Positions 7,140 to 12,856 of a DNA stretch of 22,598 nucleotides are shown here, one piece after another (the first letter of the stretch is position 1; each line of letters starts with the position of its first letter). The stretch is taken from the NCBI GenBank assembly GCA_023512255.1, contig JAILZY010000060.1, positions 1 to 22,598 on the forward strand. Direction: 5' to 3'. Both the position numbers and the translations under genes were made by a program. The notes below the pieces were generated by a model. It was given only the letters and a program-made list of their open reading frames with translations, was not told the origin of the DNA and searched no databases. This stretch comes from a bacterium. Its GTDB lineage: Bacteria; SZUA-182; DTGQ01.

Positions 7140-7806
7140 ACCCTATCCATAAACCTTCAATACGTACCCTCAGCCCATCCTTGGTTTTGCCAAGGCTATT
7201 GACCAGCCCGCAGTGTCGCCACTGGAGCATGCAGTAGCGAGGCTGGAAGTAATACCGCCTGCCGATCTGAAGCTCAACTCTGCTTGAGTGTACCAGACCT
7301 TCATAGGCCGTAGTATTGTAGTAGCCGATATTGATACCTCTTTCTCTGGCCAGCATTGGCCCAACTACACACCAGACTACGGTGCCGTTGAAATAGTCAG
7401 GTTCTTCGACCACAACTCCCACGTGGCTAACCGGGCATCCGCAGGAAATCCAGCCAGGTCGTCCATAGAGGATATCGCCCTTTTTGAGGCCAAGTTTTTC
7501 CACGTTAGCCGGATTAAACAGGATGATAGTCTCTCGTGGTCCGGGCTCTTGTGGAAACTTATCTAGGATAAAATCATACTCTCGGCCAAGGTTATCCTTC
7601 CAGCAGATCTCGGTGTCGGCAGCAGCAGCAGATTCCTGGGCATTTGCCGGCTCAGGCTGCACAGATGATTCCCCAACAAAGATGCATCTTTTAATAGCCT
7701 GGGGATTTTTTGATACTATTTCGGAAAACTCTTCACAGCTTTTAAGTCCACACAGACCGCAATTCTTTCCTGGCAATTTAGCCATTATTTCGCTTGTGCT
7801 GTTCAT
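7138..7806 (-). CDS. Fe-S domain protein with C-terminal beta-rich domain, unknown function
   Basis: A 222-residue protein. The start at 7806 is preferred over an in-frame upstream ATG at 7902 because GAGGAGAG lies just before it and the 32 upstream residues would be translated from a tandem repeat and hairpin. Residues 16-41 form a Cys-x2-Cys-x4-Cys-x16-Cys motif (Cys16, 19, 24, 41), matching the 4Fe-4S domain seen in CdhE-like and related proteins. After a low-complexity linker (about 47-62), residues about 65-222 form a beta-rich region including VEKLGLKKGDILYG, resembling the double-psi barrel of molybdopterin-type proteins. It carries further cysteines (SCGCP, a Cys in VVWCVVG, RYC...RHCG). 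It is the last gene of a minus-strand operon with a GTPase and an ABC-type ATPase. The operon context suggests metal-cofactor assembly or reductive activation; no function is claimed. Confidence 0.7.
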   Translation of the reverse strand: MNSTSEIMAKLPGKNCGLCGLKSCEEFSEIVSKNPQAIKRCIFVGESSVQPEPANAQESAAAADTEICWKDNLGREYDFILDKFPQEPGPRETIILFNPANVEKLGLKKGDILYGRPGWISCGCPVSHVGVVVEEPDYFNGTVVWCVVGPMLARERGINIGYYNTTAYEGLVHSSRVELQIGRRYYFQPRYCMLQWRHCGLVNSLGKTKDGLRVRIEGLWIG

Positions 7807-7836
7807 GGTTATTCTCTCCTCATGCAATTTTAGGGA

Positions 7837-7856
7837 GGGCGGCCTTGTGGCCGCCC
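7837..7856 (-). repeat. Perfect hairpin in the leader of the Fe-S gene
   Basis: GGGCGGCC (7837-7844) and its exact complement (7849-7856) flank a four-base loop. It lies in the 99-base gap between the GTPase stop and the Fe-S gene start, on the transcribed strand. No U-tract follows, so it is more likely an mRNA-stability or partial attenuation structure than a terminator. Confidence 0.7.
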
Positions 7857-7894
7857 CAGGATATGCGCCCCAGGATATGCGCCCCAGGATATGT
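7853..7894. repeat. Triple 14-bp tandem repeat
   Basis: GCCCCAGGATATGC occurs at 7853-7866 and 7867-7880, and at 7881-7894 with the last base changed to T. It abuts the hairpin at 7837-7856 and sits between the GTPase and Fe-S genes. Confidence 0.9.
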
Positions 7895-7905
7895 ATGTCC
7901 ATTTG

Positions 7906-8604
7906 TTATTCCCCACGATAAAATATATCCGCCTCAAGAGGCCGCAGTACTCCAAAGTGAGCCTCTCTCCCGATATCTTTTTTGCCCACGCAGATCGTGC
8001 AGGTTCCTACTGGTGGATTTCCCCGCAGAAAGGATGGCTCTTGTATTTCTCCCATTTTCTCTATTCTCCTCACGATATGGTCGATATTGATTCCGTGCAG
8101 GGCATCGGTTTCGATCACAGCCACATTCGCGGCATCATTGATGTTGGCTCTAAATACCTCCCGCTCGGCCTGAGATACTAGATCAATTTTGGTGACTACC
8201 GCAATGTCGGCCAGCGACAGCATGGGACCAATTTTCCTGGGCAGATTTACGCCGCTGGTGGCCTCCAGGATGACTATACCTAGTGAGTTTTCGATGTAGG
8301 GTGAGCAGCGCAGGCACAGGCCTGCTGTTTCCACAAAGAGCATCTCGGCCCCGGTTTGTTTAGCCCATCGCAGGGCATCACCTAGAACCACCACATTGCA
8401 ATGGTCCGGGCACAAATCCCCTGAATAAACCTTTCTGGCAGGGATTCCATACTCTAGGGTAAAGATCTGATCCTCGTCCGCGAACTGAACATCAATCTTC
8501 AGATAGACTAGCTTATATCCTCTGGCCAAGAGTCTTTTGATTACCTGCTTTAAGACGGTTGTTTTCCCGCTTGTCGGAGGACCAGCACAGATAATAGCTT
8601 TCAT
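7906..8604 (-). CDS. CobW/P47K/HypB-type GTPase, cysteine-rich
   Basis: A 232-residue SIMIBI-class GTPase. Walker A is GPPTSGKTT (residues 8-16), the switch region is ETAG (92-95) and the base-specificity motif is TKID (138-141). Three cysteine pairs stand out: Cys65/Cys69 (DLCPDHC), Cys97/Cys100 (GLCLRC) and Cys202/Cys205 (GTCTIC). The middle pair directly follows the switch, as in GTPases where metal binding gates nucleotide hydrolysis. Relatives deliver Ni, Co or Zn, or have been annotated as cobalamin-synthesis P47K proteins. The start at 8604 has GGAG seven bases upstream. It lies between the ABC-type ATPase and the Fe-S protein on one transcript. The most likely role is nucleotide-driven insertion or quality control of a metal or corrinoid cofactor; the client is unknown. 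Confidence 0.8.
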   Translation of the reverse strand: MKAIICAGPPTSGKTTVLKQVIKRLLARGYKLVYLKIDVQFADEDQIFTLEYGIPARKVYSGDLCPDHCNVVVLGDALRWAKQTGAEMLFVETAGLCLRCSPYIENSLGIVILEATSGVNLPRKIGPMLSLADIAVVTKIDLVSQAEREVFRANINDAANVAVIETDALHGINIDHIVRRIEKMGEIQEPSFLRGNPPVGTCTICVGKKDIGREAHFGVLRPLEADIFYRGE

Positions 8605-8660
8605 GATATTTCTCCTTCAGTTAAGTAGGTCAAGGGCGTAATTAGGTTCAGGCACAGGCA

Positions 8661-9467
8661 TCAGGCAATATACCCTAAGGCCCGCAGCTGCTCCTTTAGG
8701 TCTCGTTCTTCAAGTCGGCATCCTGCTCGAATCTGCGACCTTAGGCCAAGCAGGAGATCATCCAGCTTTTTGATTTCCTCGGCAACCTGCTTCTCCTCAT
8801 CTCCTGTGATGATTAGCTCCTGCATGGCTCCGGCTTTCATGACCACTCGAAAGTCAGACAGGAGGGTAATTCGAGGATCGTGGGTAACGAAGATGAATAT
8901 TTTCTTGTAGTGCCTTAGAAGCTCTAGGGCCTTGGTTCGGTGGATCCCGGCATTTTCTATTTCATCCAGCAGGATGATTGGTGAATTTCCAATGATGACC
9001 GCGTCGGCTATCAGCAAAGCGCGGGTTTGGCCGCCTGAGAGTTCGGTCATGGCGCTATCCATGATAATCGGCTCTCCGGTAAGGAGGTTGGCAAATTCCA
9101 GGGTTTGGTGGATGATAGAGACTGGTGATGAGCTGGTTTGTCGTATTCGAACATGGGTTTCGAGAAAGCGGTACACGGGCAGATCGGAAAGGAAATTGGT
9201 GTGTTGGGTAATTAGGGCAATTGGATTTGTGGATGGATCTTCCAGATACTTTTCTGAAGGGGGACGGTCATTTATGAGTATCTTTCGCCGTGAGGGGGTG
9301 TTGCAGTTAGCGAAAAGAGCGATGTCATTGATCAGGGTGGTCTTTCCCGATCCGGTAGGGCCGACGATACTCACCACGTTGCCCATTGAAAGGGTTATTT
9401 GCTCGACCAGGTCTTTTTGGCCGTTTTTGCCCTGGCCACCGATGATGGTGATTTTTTCTATCTCCAT
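8661..9467 (-). CDS. ABC-type ATPase without a membrane partner
   Basis: A 268-residue nucleotide-binding protein with a complete ABC set: Walker A GPTGSGKTT (36-44), Q-loop Gln88, signature LSGGQ (143-147), Walker B IILLDE (164-169) and H-loop His196 (VTHDP). All catalytic residues look intact. No permease or substrate-binding protein is encoded nearby, and the neighbours are a soluble GTPase and an Fe-S protein. A soluble role is therefore more likely than transport, by analogy with stand-alone ABC ATPases such as SufC or the methyl-coenzyme M reductase activator AtwA. The C-terminus (from about 222) is charged and helical. AAGGAG precedes the ATG at 9467. It is the first gene after the minus-strand promoter at 9589-9617, with a leader of about 115 bases. 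Confidence 0.8.
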   Translation of the reverse strand: MEIEKITIIGGQGKNGQKDLVEQITLSMGNVVSIVGPTGSGKTTLINDIALFANCNTPSRRKILINDRPPSEKYLEDPSTNPIALITQHTNFLSDLPVYRFLETHVRIRQTSSSPVSIIHQTLEFANLLTGEPIIMDSAMTELSGGQTRALLIADAVIIGNSPIILLDEIENAGIHRTKALELLRHYKKIFIFVTHDPRITLLSDFRVVMKAGAMQELIITGDEEKQVAEEIKKLDDLLLGLRSQIRAGCRLEERDLKEQLRALGYIA

Positions 9468-9481
9468 GATATAATCTCCTT

Positions 9482-9512
9482 TATTATAATTTGTTACTAT
9501 TATAATTTGTTA
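9482..9512. repeat. 16-bp-period direct repeat in the ATPase leader
   Basis: TATTATAATTTGTTA occurs identically at 9482-9496 and 9498-9512, one base apart, immediately upstream of the ribosome-binding site of the minus-strand ABC ATPase gene. It is AT-rich and could be an unstructured ribosome-access region, a protein site, or a slippage product. Confidence 0.85.
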
Positions 9513-9588
9513 TATTATTATCGCCACGCGGCTATCATGGGTTAAGCTTTATAGTTAGTTACCATTAGTTTTCAGCTTGTACACTCTT

Positions 9589-9617
9589 ATTATACTCTAA
9601 TCGGAGTGTTAAGTCAA
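9589..9617 (-). promoter_or_regulatory. Near-consensus promoter of the ABC-GTPase-Fe-S operon
   Basis: On the minus strand TTGACT (9617-9612) is followed after exactly 17 bases by TATAAT (9594-9589). This gives a leader of about 115 bases to the ATG at 9467 and one transcript for the three genes, whose gaps are 56 and 99 bases. Confidence 0.75.
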
Positions 9618-9641
9618 GGAATACTATTTCACCTAACAAAA

Positions 9642-9659
9642 AAATAGAGCAAATAGAGC
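9642..9659. repeat. Short tandem repeat upstream of the uracil-DNA glycosylase gene
   Basis: AAATAGAGC is repeated head to tail (9642-9650 and 9651-9659), with a near copy AAATAGGGC close by at about 9665. It lies in the divergent gap between the ABC ATPase operon and the glycosylase gene. Confidence 0.7.
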
Positions 9660-9702
9660 GACCAAAATAGGGCTGCCTACAGAAATCACCGAATAAATAA
9701 AT

Positions 9703-10305
9703 ATGCATCTTTCTGATAAGCCTTATGATAAGCCTATAGATAAGCTGGCTGAGCGGATTAAGTCTTGCGACTGGTGTCGATTGAGTGGCGGAAGACCGGT
9801 TGCGGGCGAAGGCAACCCGCGAGCGCAGATCATGTTTATCGGAGAAGCCCCGGGCAGACAAGAAGAGCTGGCAGGCCGCCCCTTTATCGGTGCTGCTGGA
9901 AGATTGCTCAATCAACTCTTGCACGATATCGGTCTTGAGCGGGATGAGGTTTATATCACTAATGTGATAAAATGTCGCCCTCCAGAAAATCGGGACCCAT
10001 TGCCGGAAGAAATCGAGGCTTGCCGACCGTGGCTCGATGAGCAGATAAGATTGGTTCGTCCTAGGTTGATTGTGCTTCTTGGAAAGCATGCCTTGGGCCG
10101 TTTCCTGCCAGGGTTAAAAATATCGAATGTGCATGGGCGGCCTCAGCAGGCAGAAGTGCCAGGTCTTGGATCTATTGTCTTTTTTCCTGTCTATCATCCA
10201 GCCTCTGCCCTCTACAACAAGGGTATGCGGACTCCTCTTGAGGAGGATTTCAGGAAAATACCAGACCTTTTGCGATCAATTGTGGCTGGGCGCTGGCCGT
10301 CGTAG
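9703..10305 (+). CDS. Family 4 uracil-DNA glycosylase ([4Fe-4S])
   Basis: A 200-residue repair enzyme that excises uracil from DNA in the cytoplasm. It matches the thermophile-type family 4 (UDGa) that is widespread in bacteria. Motif A is GEAPG (47-51), followed by GRPFIGAAG. The four cluster cysteines are Cys22, Cys25, Cys91 (KCRPP) and Cys107 (ACRPW). Motif B is HPAS (165-168). Length is normal for the family. The start at 9703 gives the expected N-terminus plus a short tandem repeat (gene positions 9715-9750) that adds Asp-Lys-Pro-Tyr-Asp-Lys-Pro-Ile-Asp-Lys before the first conserved helix. No clear ribosome-binding site is visible and the upstream gap is repetitive. It is divergent from the Fe-S/GTPase operon, and no functional link is evident. 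Confidence 0.9.
   Translation: MHLSDKPYDKPIDKLAERIKSCDWCRLSGGRPVAGEGNPRAQIMFIGEAPGRQEELAGRPFIGAAGRLLNQLLHDIGLERDEVYITNVIKCRPPENRDPLPEEIEACRPWLDEQIRLVRPRLIVLLGKHALGRFLPGLKISNVHGRPQQAEVPGLGSIVFFPVYHPASALYNKGMRTPLEEDFRKIPDLLRSIVAGRWPS
9715..9750 (+). repeat. 12-bp tandem repeat inside the glycosylase N-terminus
   Basis: GATAAGCCTTAT, GATAAGCCTATA and GATAAGCTGGCT lie head to tail. The first two are near-identical and the third is half conserved. They encode a repeated Asp-Lys-Pro/Leu at residues 5-16, before the conserved part of the enzyme. Confidence 0.8.
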
Positions 10306-10328
10306 GTTAAAGTTTTAGGAAAGGGGTT

Positions 10329-10386
10329 TTAAGGGGAAAACCTTTTTTCAAAAAGGTTTTCCCCTTAACAAGGTTTTCCCCTTAAC
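10329..10386. repeat. Long perfect inverted repeat with a duplicated right arm
   Basis: A 19-base arm (10329-10347) is the exact complement of 10350-10368. The T6/A5 stretch forms the tip, so the real loop is larger than two bases. The right arm unit AAGGTTTTCCCCTTAAC (10353-10369) is repeated directly at 10370-10386. The left arm can therefore pair with either copy, giving two exclusive hairpins. It separates the glycosylase gene from the glycosyltransferase gene and may end or attenuate transcription, although no 3' U-tract follows. Confidence 0.75.
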
Positions 10387-10392
10387 AAAGTT

Positions 10393-10402
10393 AGGAGGTG
10401 AT
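10393..10402 (+). promoter_or_regulatory. Extended Shine-Dalgarno for the glycosyltransferase
   Basis: AGGAGGTGAT is complementary over ten bases to the usual 3' end of 16S rRNA and ends ten bases before the ATG at 10413. It rules out the in-frame GTG at 10398, which lies inside it. Confidence 0.75.
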
Positions 10403-10412
10403 TAACTACTTA

Positions 10413-11633
10413 ATGAAGATCGCTATTTTAACCAATGAATATCCTCCATATATATATGGAGGAGCTGGAGTTCATGTTCAGTATCTTGTCCGCGAGCTGG
10501 CTGCTCTTGAGGACAGGAGGCACACGGTCAGGGTCTTGTGCTTCGGAGACCAGAGAGAGCGGGCCGAAAACCTAATCGTTGAAGGAGCTTGGGCATCTTT
10601 TGATTTTCCTCTTCAAGACAGGCGGCACAAGAGGCTAATGGATACCCTGCTGAAAGATATAGTCATGGCTGGCTCTTTGCCTGAAGCCGATCTTGTTCAC
10701 TGCCATACCTGGTATACTCACTTTGCTGGCTGCCTGATCAAACAGCTTTTTTCCATTCCGCTGGTTCTGACTACCCATTCCCTTGAGCCTCATCGGCCCT
10801 GGAAAGAGGAGCAGATGGGTTCAGCTTATTGGGTCAGCACCTGGCTAGAGCGAAGTGCTTATAGTCTCGCTGACGGGATTATCGCCGTATCCCAGGCCAT
10901 GAGGCGGGATGTTCACGAGCTGTATCAGGTTCCCTGGGATAGGATACAGGTCATCCCTAACGGGATTGATTCTGATCAGTACAAGCCTACTCCTGATCCA
11001 GCAACTCTTGCCCATTACCAGATCGATCCTGATCAGCCATTCATCCTCTTTGTAGGTCGGATTACCAGGCAAAAGGGGATAATTCATCTGGTGCGGGCAG
11101 TAAGATACTTGCAGCCTGGGATTCAGATCGTGCTCTGCGCTGGTGCTCCTGACACTGAAGAGATTGGCCGTGAGATGGCAGAGGCAGTTGAAGAGACCAG
11201 GTCACAAACCAGCAATAGGATTATCTGGATACCGCAGATTGTTCCGACCGACCATCTGATCAGGCTCTATAGCCAGGCGGCGGTGTTTGTTTGTCCCTCG
11301 GTGTATGAGCCGTTCGGCATTATCAACTTGGAAGCTATGGCCTGCGGGACGCCAGTGGTCGCCTCTAGCGTAGGCGGAATCACTGAGGTAGTCGTTCATG
11401 AAGAGACAGGATTGCTGGTCCCGTTTGACTCTCGCGGCCCGGGCGACTTCGAGCCAAAGGATGCGGAAAAATTCTCCCAGGACCTGGCCCAGGCAATCAA
11501 CAGGCTCCTGTCCTCGCCGCAAGAGAGAAAACTAATGGGGGAGAAGGCCAGGGCAAGGGTGGAGAAATATTTTAGCTGGAGGAGTGTGGCTAGTCAGACC
11601 CTGGGATTTTATCGAAAATTGCTCTCAAAATAA
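10413..11633 (+). CDS. GT4 glycosyltransferase, GlgM/actinobacterial glycogen synthase-like
   Basis: A 406-residue GT-B enzyme. The N-terminus MKIAILTNEYPP leads to GGAGVHV (from residue 16), the glycine-rich loop of glucan synthases. HCHTWYTHFAG, TTHSLEPHRPWK and YWVSTWLERSAY are typical of the actinobacterial-type glycogen synthase family, which includes GlgM, the ADP-glucose-dependent maltose-1-phosphate synthase. The C-terminal donor site shows IPNGID, FVGRITRQKG and the retaining E-x7-E motif (EPFGIINLE, Glu299 and Glu307). The product is likely an alpha-1,4-glucan or maltose-1-phosphate, but other GT4 donors cannot be excluded. ATG at 10413 is chosen for its extended Shine-Dalgarno and family N-terminus. 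The start of the gene carries a 22-base perfect palindrome at 10442-10463. No other glycogen genes are in the window. Confidence 0.82.
   Translation: MKIAILTNEYPPYIYGGAGVHVQYLVRELAALEDRRHTVRVLCFGDQRERAENLIVEGAWASFDFPLQDRRHKRLMDTLLKDIVMAGSLPEADLVHCHTWYTHFAGCLIKQLFSIPLVLTTHSLEPHRPWKEEQMGSAYWVSTWLERSAYSLADGIIAVSQAMRRDVHELYQVPWDRIQVIPNGIDSDQYKPTPDPATLAHYQIDPDQPFILFVGRITRQKGIIHLVRAVRYLQPGIQIVLCAGAPDTEEIGREMAEAVEETRSQTSNRIIWIPQIVPTDHLIRLYSQAAVFVCPSVYEPFGIINLEAMACGTPVVASSVGGITEVVVHEETGLLVPFDSRGPGDFEPKDAEKFSQDLAQAINRLLSSPQERKLMGEKARARVEKYFSWRSVASQTLGFYRKLLSK
10442..10463. repeat. 22-bp perfect palindrome in the glycosyltransferase 5' coding region
   Basis: The sequence from TCCTCC through an alternating AT core to GGAGGA is its own reverse complement over 22 bases, centred between 10452 and 10453. 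The left arm could also pair with the Shine-Dalgarno at 10393-10398 over five bases. Confidence 0.85.
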
Positions 11634-11683
11634 GAGCGGCAAAAGATAAAACCGATAAGCTCTGGCGCGCGTATTATAGGCCA

Positions 11684-12316
11684 TCAGACCTCCAGGAGCC
11701 GATCAATAAAGGCCTCCTCTGGCAGCGCTCCCTCAAACTGAACCTTTTCGTTGATCACCACTTTGGGCACGCCGTAAACCTGGTACTTGCTGACTAGGTG
11801 AGGAAATTCAGTGATATCAACCATCTCGGCAGTAATAAACTCATTTTCAAAGGCCAATTGATGGGCTGTTCTAACTACCTGAGGGCAATAAGGGCAGGTG
11901 AGGGTAACCATAACCTGAATGCGGGTAGGTTTATTCCAACCTTTAATCCTTCGCTTGCTTTCTGCTGACAGCCCTGACTCTCTTTGCGAAACCATGACAA
12001 TGGTATCCAGGAGAGAGTTAAATTCGTATCCTCCGGGAATGCCGTAAAACCGAAGGCCGTAGTCTCTCTCTCCCATAACCACTGTGGCTGGAATCTGGCT
12101 GATTCGGTAGCGTTCTACTTCAATTCGGTTCTTTTGGAAATCAAAGACTTCCACATCGATCTTATCGGAGACAGAAGCGATCTCCTCATTCAGGGTGCGG
12201 TTTTCCTGACAAAACTGACATTCGAACTCCTGGGTAAAGACGATGAGCCTTACTCTTTCCTTCAGAGCGGAAAAGCGCTCTTTGACCTTATCAATTATTC
12301 GTGAATTTAGCAGCAT
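11684..12316 (-). CDS. Protein disulfide oxidoreductase / glutaredoxin-like, two thioredoxin folds
   Basis: A 210-residue cytosolic protein (no signal peptide) with two thioredoxin folds. The N-terminal fold has ECQFCQE (Cys33, Cys36) and a cis-proline in QIPAT (Pro76). The C-terminal fold has TCPYCP (Cys141, Cys144) and a cis-proline in GVPKV. This double-CxxC layout is the PDO family of thermophilic and anaerobic bacteria and archaea, which exchanges disulfides and can be reduced by thioredoxin reductase. The trxB gene at 2882-3865 is the obvious partner candidate. GGAGG precedes the ATG at 12316. The gene converges on the glycosyltransferase with only 50 bases between, and diverges from the giant lipoprotein gene across the 535-base AT-rich gap. 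Confidence 0.88.
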   Translation of the reverse strand: MLLNSRIIDKVKERFSALKERVRLIVFTQEFECQFCQENRTLNEEIASVSDKIDVEVFDFQKNRIEVERYRISQIPATVVMGERDYGLRFYGIPGGYEFNSLLDTIVMVSQRESGLSAESKRRIKGWNKPTRIQVMVTLTCPYCPQVVRTAHQLAFENEFITAEMVDITEFPHLVSKYQVYGVPKVVINEKVQFEGALPEEAFIDRLLEV

Positions 12317-12366
12317 GGATCAAGCCTCCATCCTCAAAAATGAGATCTTCTTTTATGATCTTCATC

Positions 12367-12398
12367 TGATTGAGAAAACCCTTGATTGAGAAAACCCT
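12367..12398. repeat. 16-bp tandem repeat
   Basis: TGATTGAGAAAACCCT occurs identically at 12367-12382 and 12383-12398 upstream of the disulfide oxidoreductase gene. Confidence 0.9.
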
Positions 12399-12611
12399 AA
12401 ACCGCTTATTAATTCGGCAGATTTCCTTCTTTGATTGCAGAGTTAACCTCTAAGGCTTGGGCTAATCCTTTTTATAATTTCTGAAGCTATCCCCTCCTTG
12501 TGCCGATAAAAGAAATATCACTGGGAGTCTCACACCGCGGGAGTTTTTCATCCTCTGATTTTTATTTTAATAATCTAATTTTAAACCATAATATATAAAA
12601 TATTAAATTGA

Positions 12612-12640
12612 TTGACTTATTTAATACAATTAAATATAAT
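12612..12640 (+). promoter_or_regulatory. Near-consensus promoter for the first giant lipoprotein gene
   Basis: TTGACT (12612-12617) and TATAAT (12635-12640) are separated by exactly 17 bases in an AT-rich block. The start site would be near 12647, leaving a leader of about 205 bases before the ATG at 12852. Confidence 0.75.
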
Positions 12641-12748
12641 CATCTTATCTATAAGCACTCAATCACCAAAAGTTGGTCAAAAAAGCCTCCTCGACACCAA
12701 TCGCTTTTTCCCTTCTGAGATCTTGAGGATAGACCGTTTAAGGAAGTA

Positions 12749-12826
12749 ATGCCTCTTAGGTTTATCTCGCGATGGCTATATATAACGTTTTTATCACTAC
12801 TTAACCCTGAGAAAAGGAGTTTTTAA
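12749..12826 (+). CDS. Possible 25-residue leader peptide
   Basis: An ATG at 12749 with AAGGAAG just upstream opens a 25-codon frame ending TAA at 12824-12826. The peptide (MPLRFISRWLYITF...) has a basic and hydrophobic N-terminal half and a KRSF end. It lies in the leader of the giant lipoprotein gene and ends about six bases before a second small ORF (12832-12855). Coding is unproven; a frame this short can occur by chance. Confidence 0.25.
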   Translation: MPLRFISRWLYITFLSLLNPEKRSF

Positions 12827-12856
12827 CTTTTATGAGAAGGAGTCTTGGTTTATGAG
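12809..12856 (+). repeat. Duplicated ribosome-binding-site/start cassette
   Basis: GAGAAAAGGAGT followed by TTTATGAG (12809-12836) is repeated as GAGAAGGAGT followed by TTTATGAG (12834-12856). The first ATG (12832) opens a seven-codon frame whose TGA overlaps the giant gene's ATG at 12852 (ATGA), a typical coupling arrangement. Confidence 0.6.

Larger units (their letters stand above)
12317..12851. other. 535-base AT-rich intergenic region between divergent genes
   Basis: No gene over 25 codons is supported. It contains a 16-bp tandem repeat (12367-12398), an AT-rich block (about 12550-12650), a near-consensus plus-strand promoter (12612-12640), a leader of about 205 bases, a candidate 25-codon ORF (12749-12826) and a duplicated ribosome-binding site/start cassette before the giant gene. 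I see no clear promoter for the minus-strand oxidoreductase gene and no recognised riboswitch. Confidence 0.7.

Noticed and set aside
7853-7894. CRISPR-like repeats
   Set aside because: The 14-bp units are directly adjacent, with no spacers and no cas genes.
7807-7902. Upstream in-frame start for the Fe-S protein
   Set aside because: It would translate the 14-bp repeats and hairpin, has no good ribosome-binding site, and adds nothing resembling the family; the ATG at 7806 has one.
8932-9474. 180-codon plus-strand frame opposite the ABC ATPase
   Set aside because: It is antisense to the Walker A and signature regions of an intact ATPase and resembles no family.
9468-9588. Cobalamin riboswitch before the GTPase/ATPase operon
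   Set aside because: The leader is about 115 bases, AT-rich, and lacks the B12-box pattern GCCACTG.
9565-10089. 174-codon minus-strand frame over the glycosylase gene
   Set aside because: It overlaps the conserved glycosylase and the minus-strand promoter at 9589-9617, and its product is not recognisable.
10398-10412. GTG start for the glycosyltransferase
   Set aside because: The GTG lies within the Shine-Dalgarno itself; family members begin at the Met-Lys-Ile encoded from 10413.
12647-12851. Possible c-di-GMP (GEMM) riboswitch in the leader of the giant gene
   Set aside because: An AAAGCCTCC-like string is present, but the conserved GGGCAAACC-type core and the second stem are missing.
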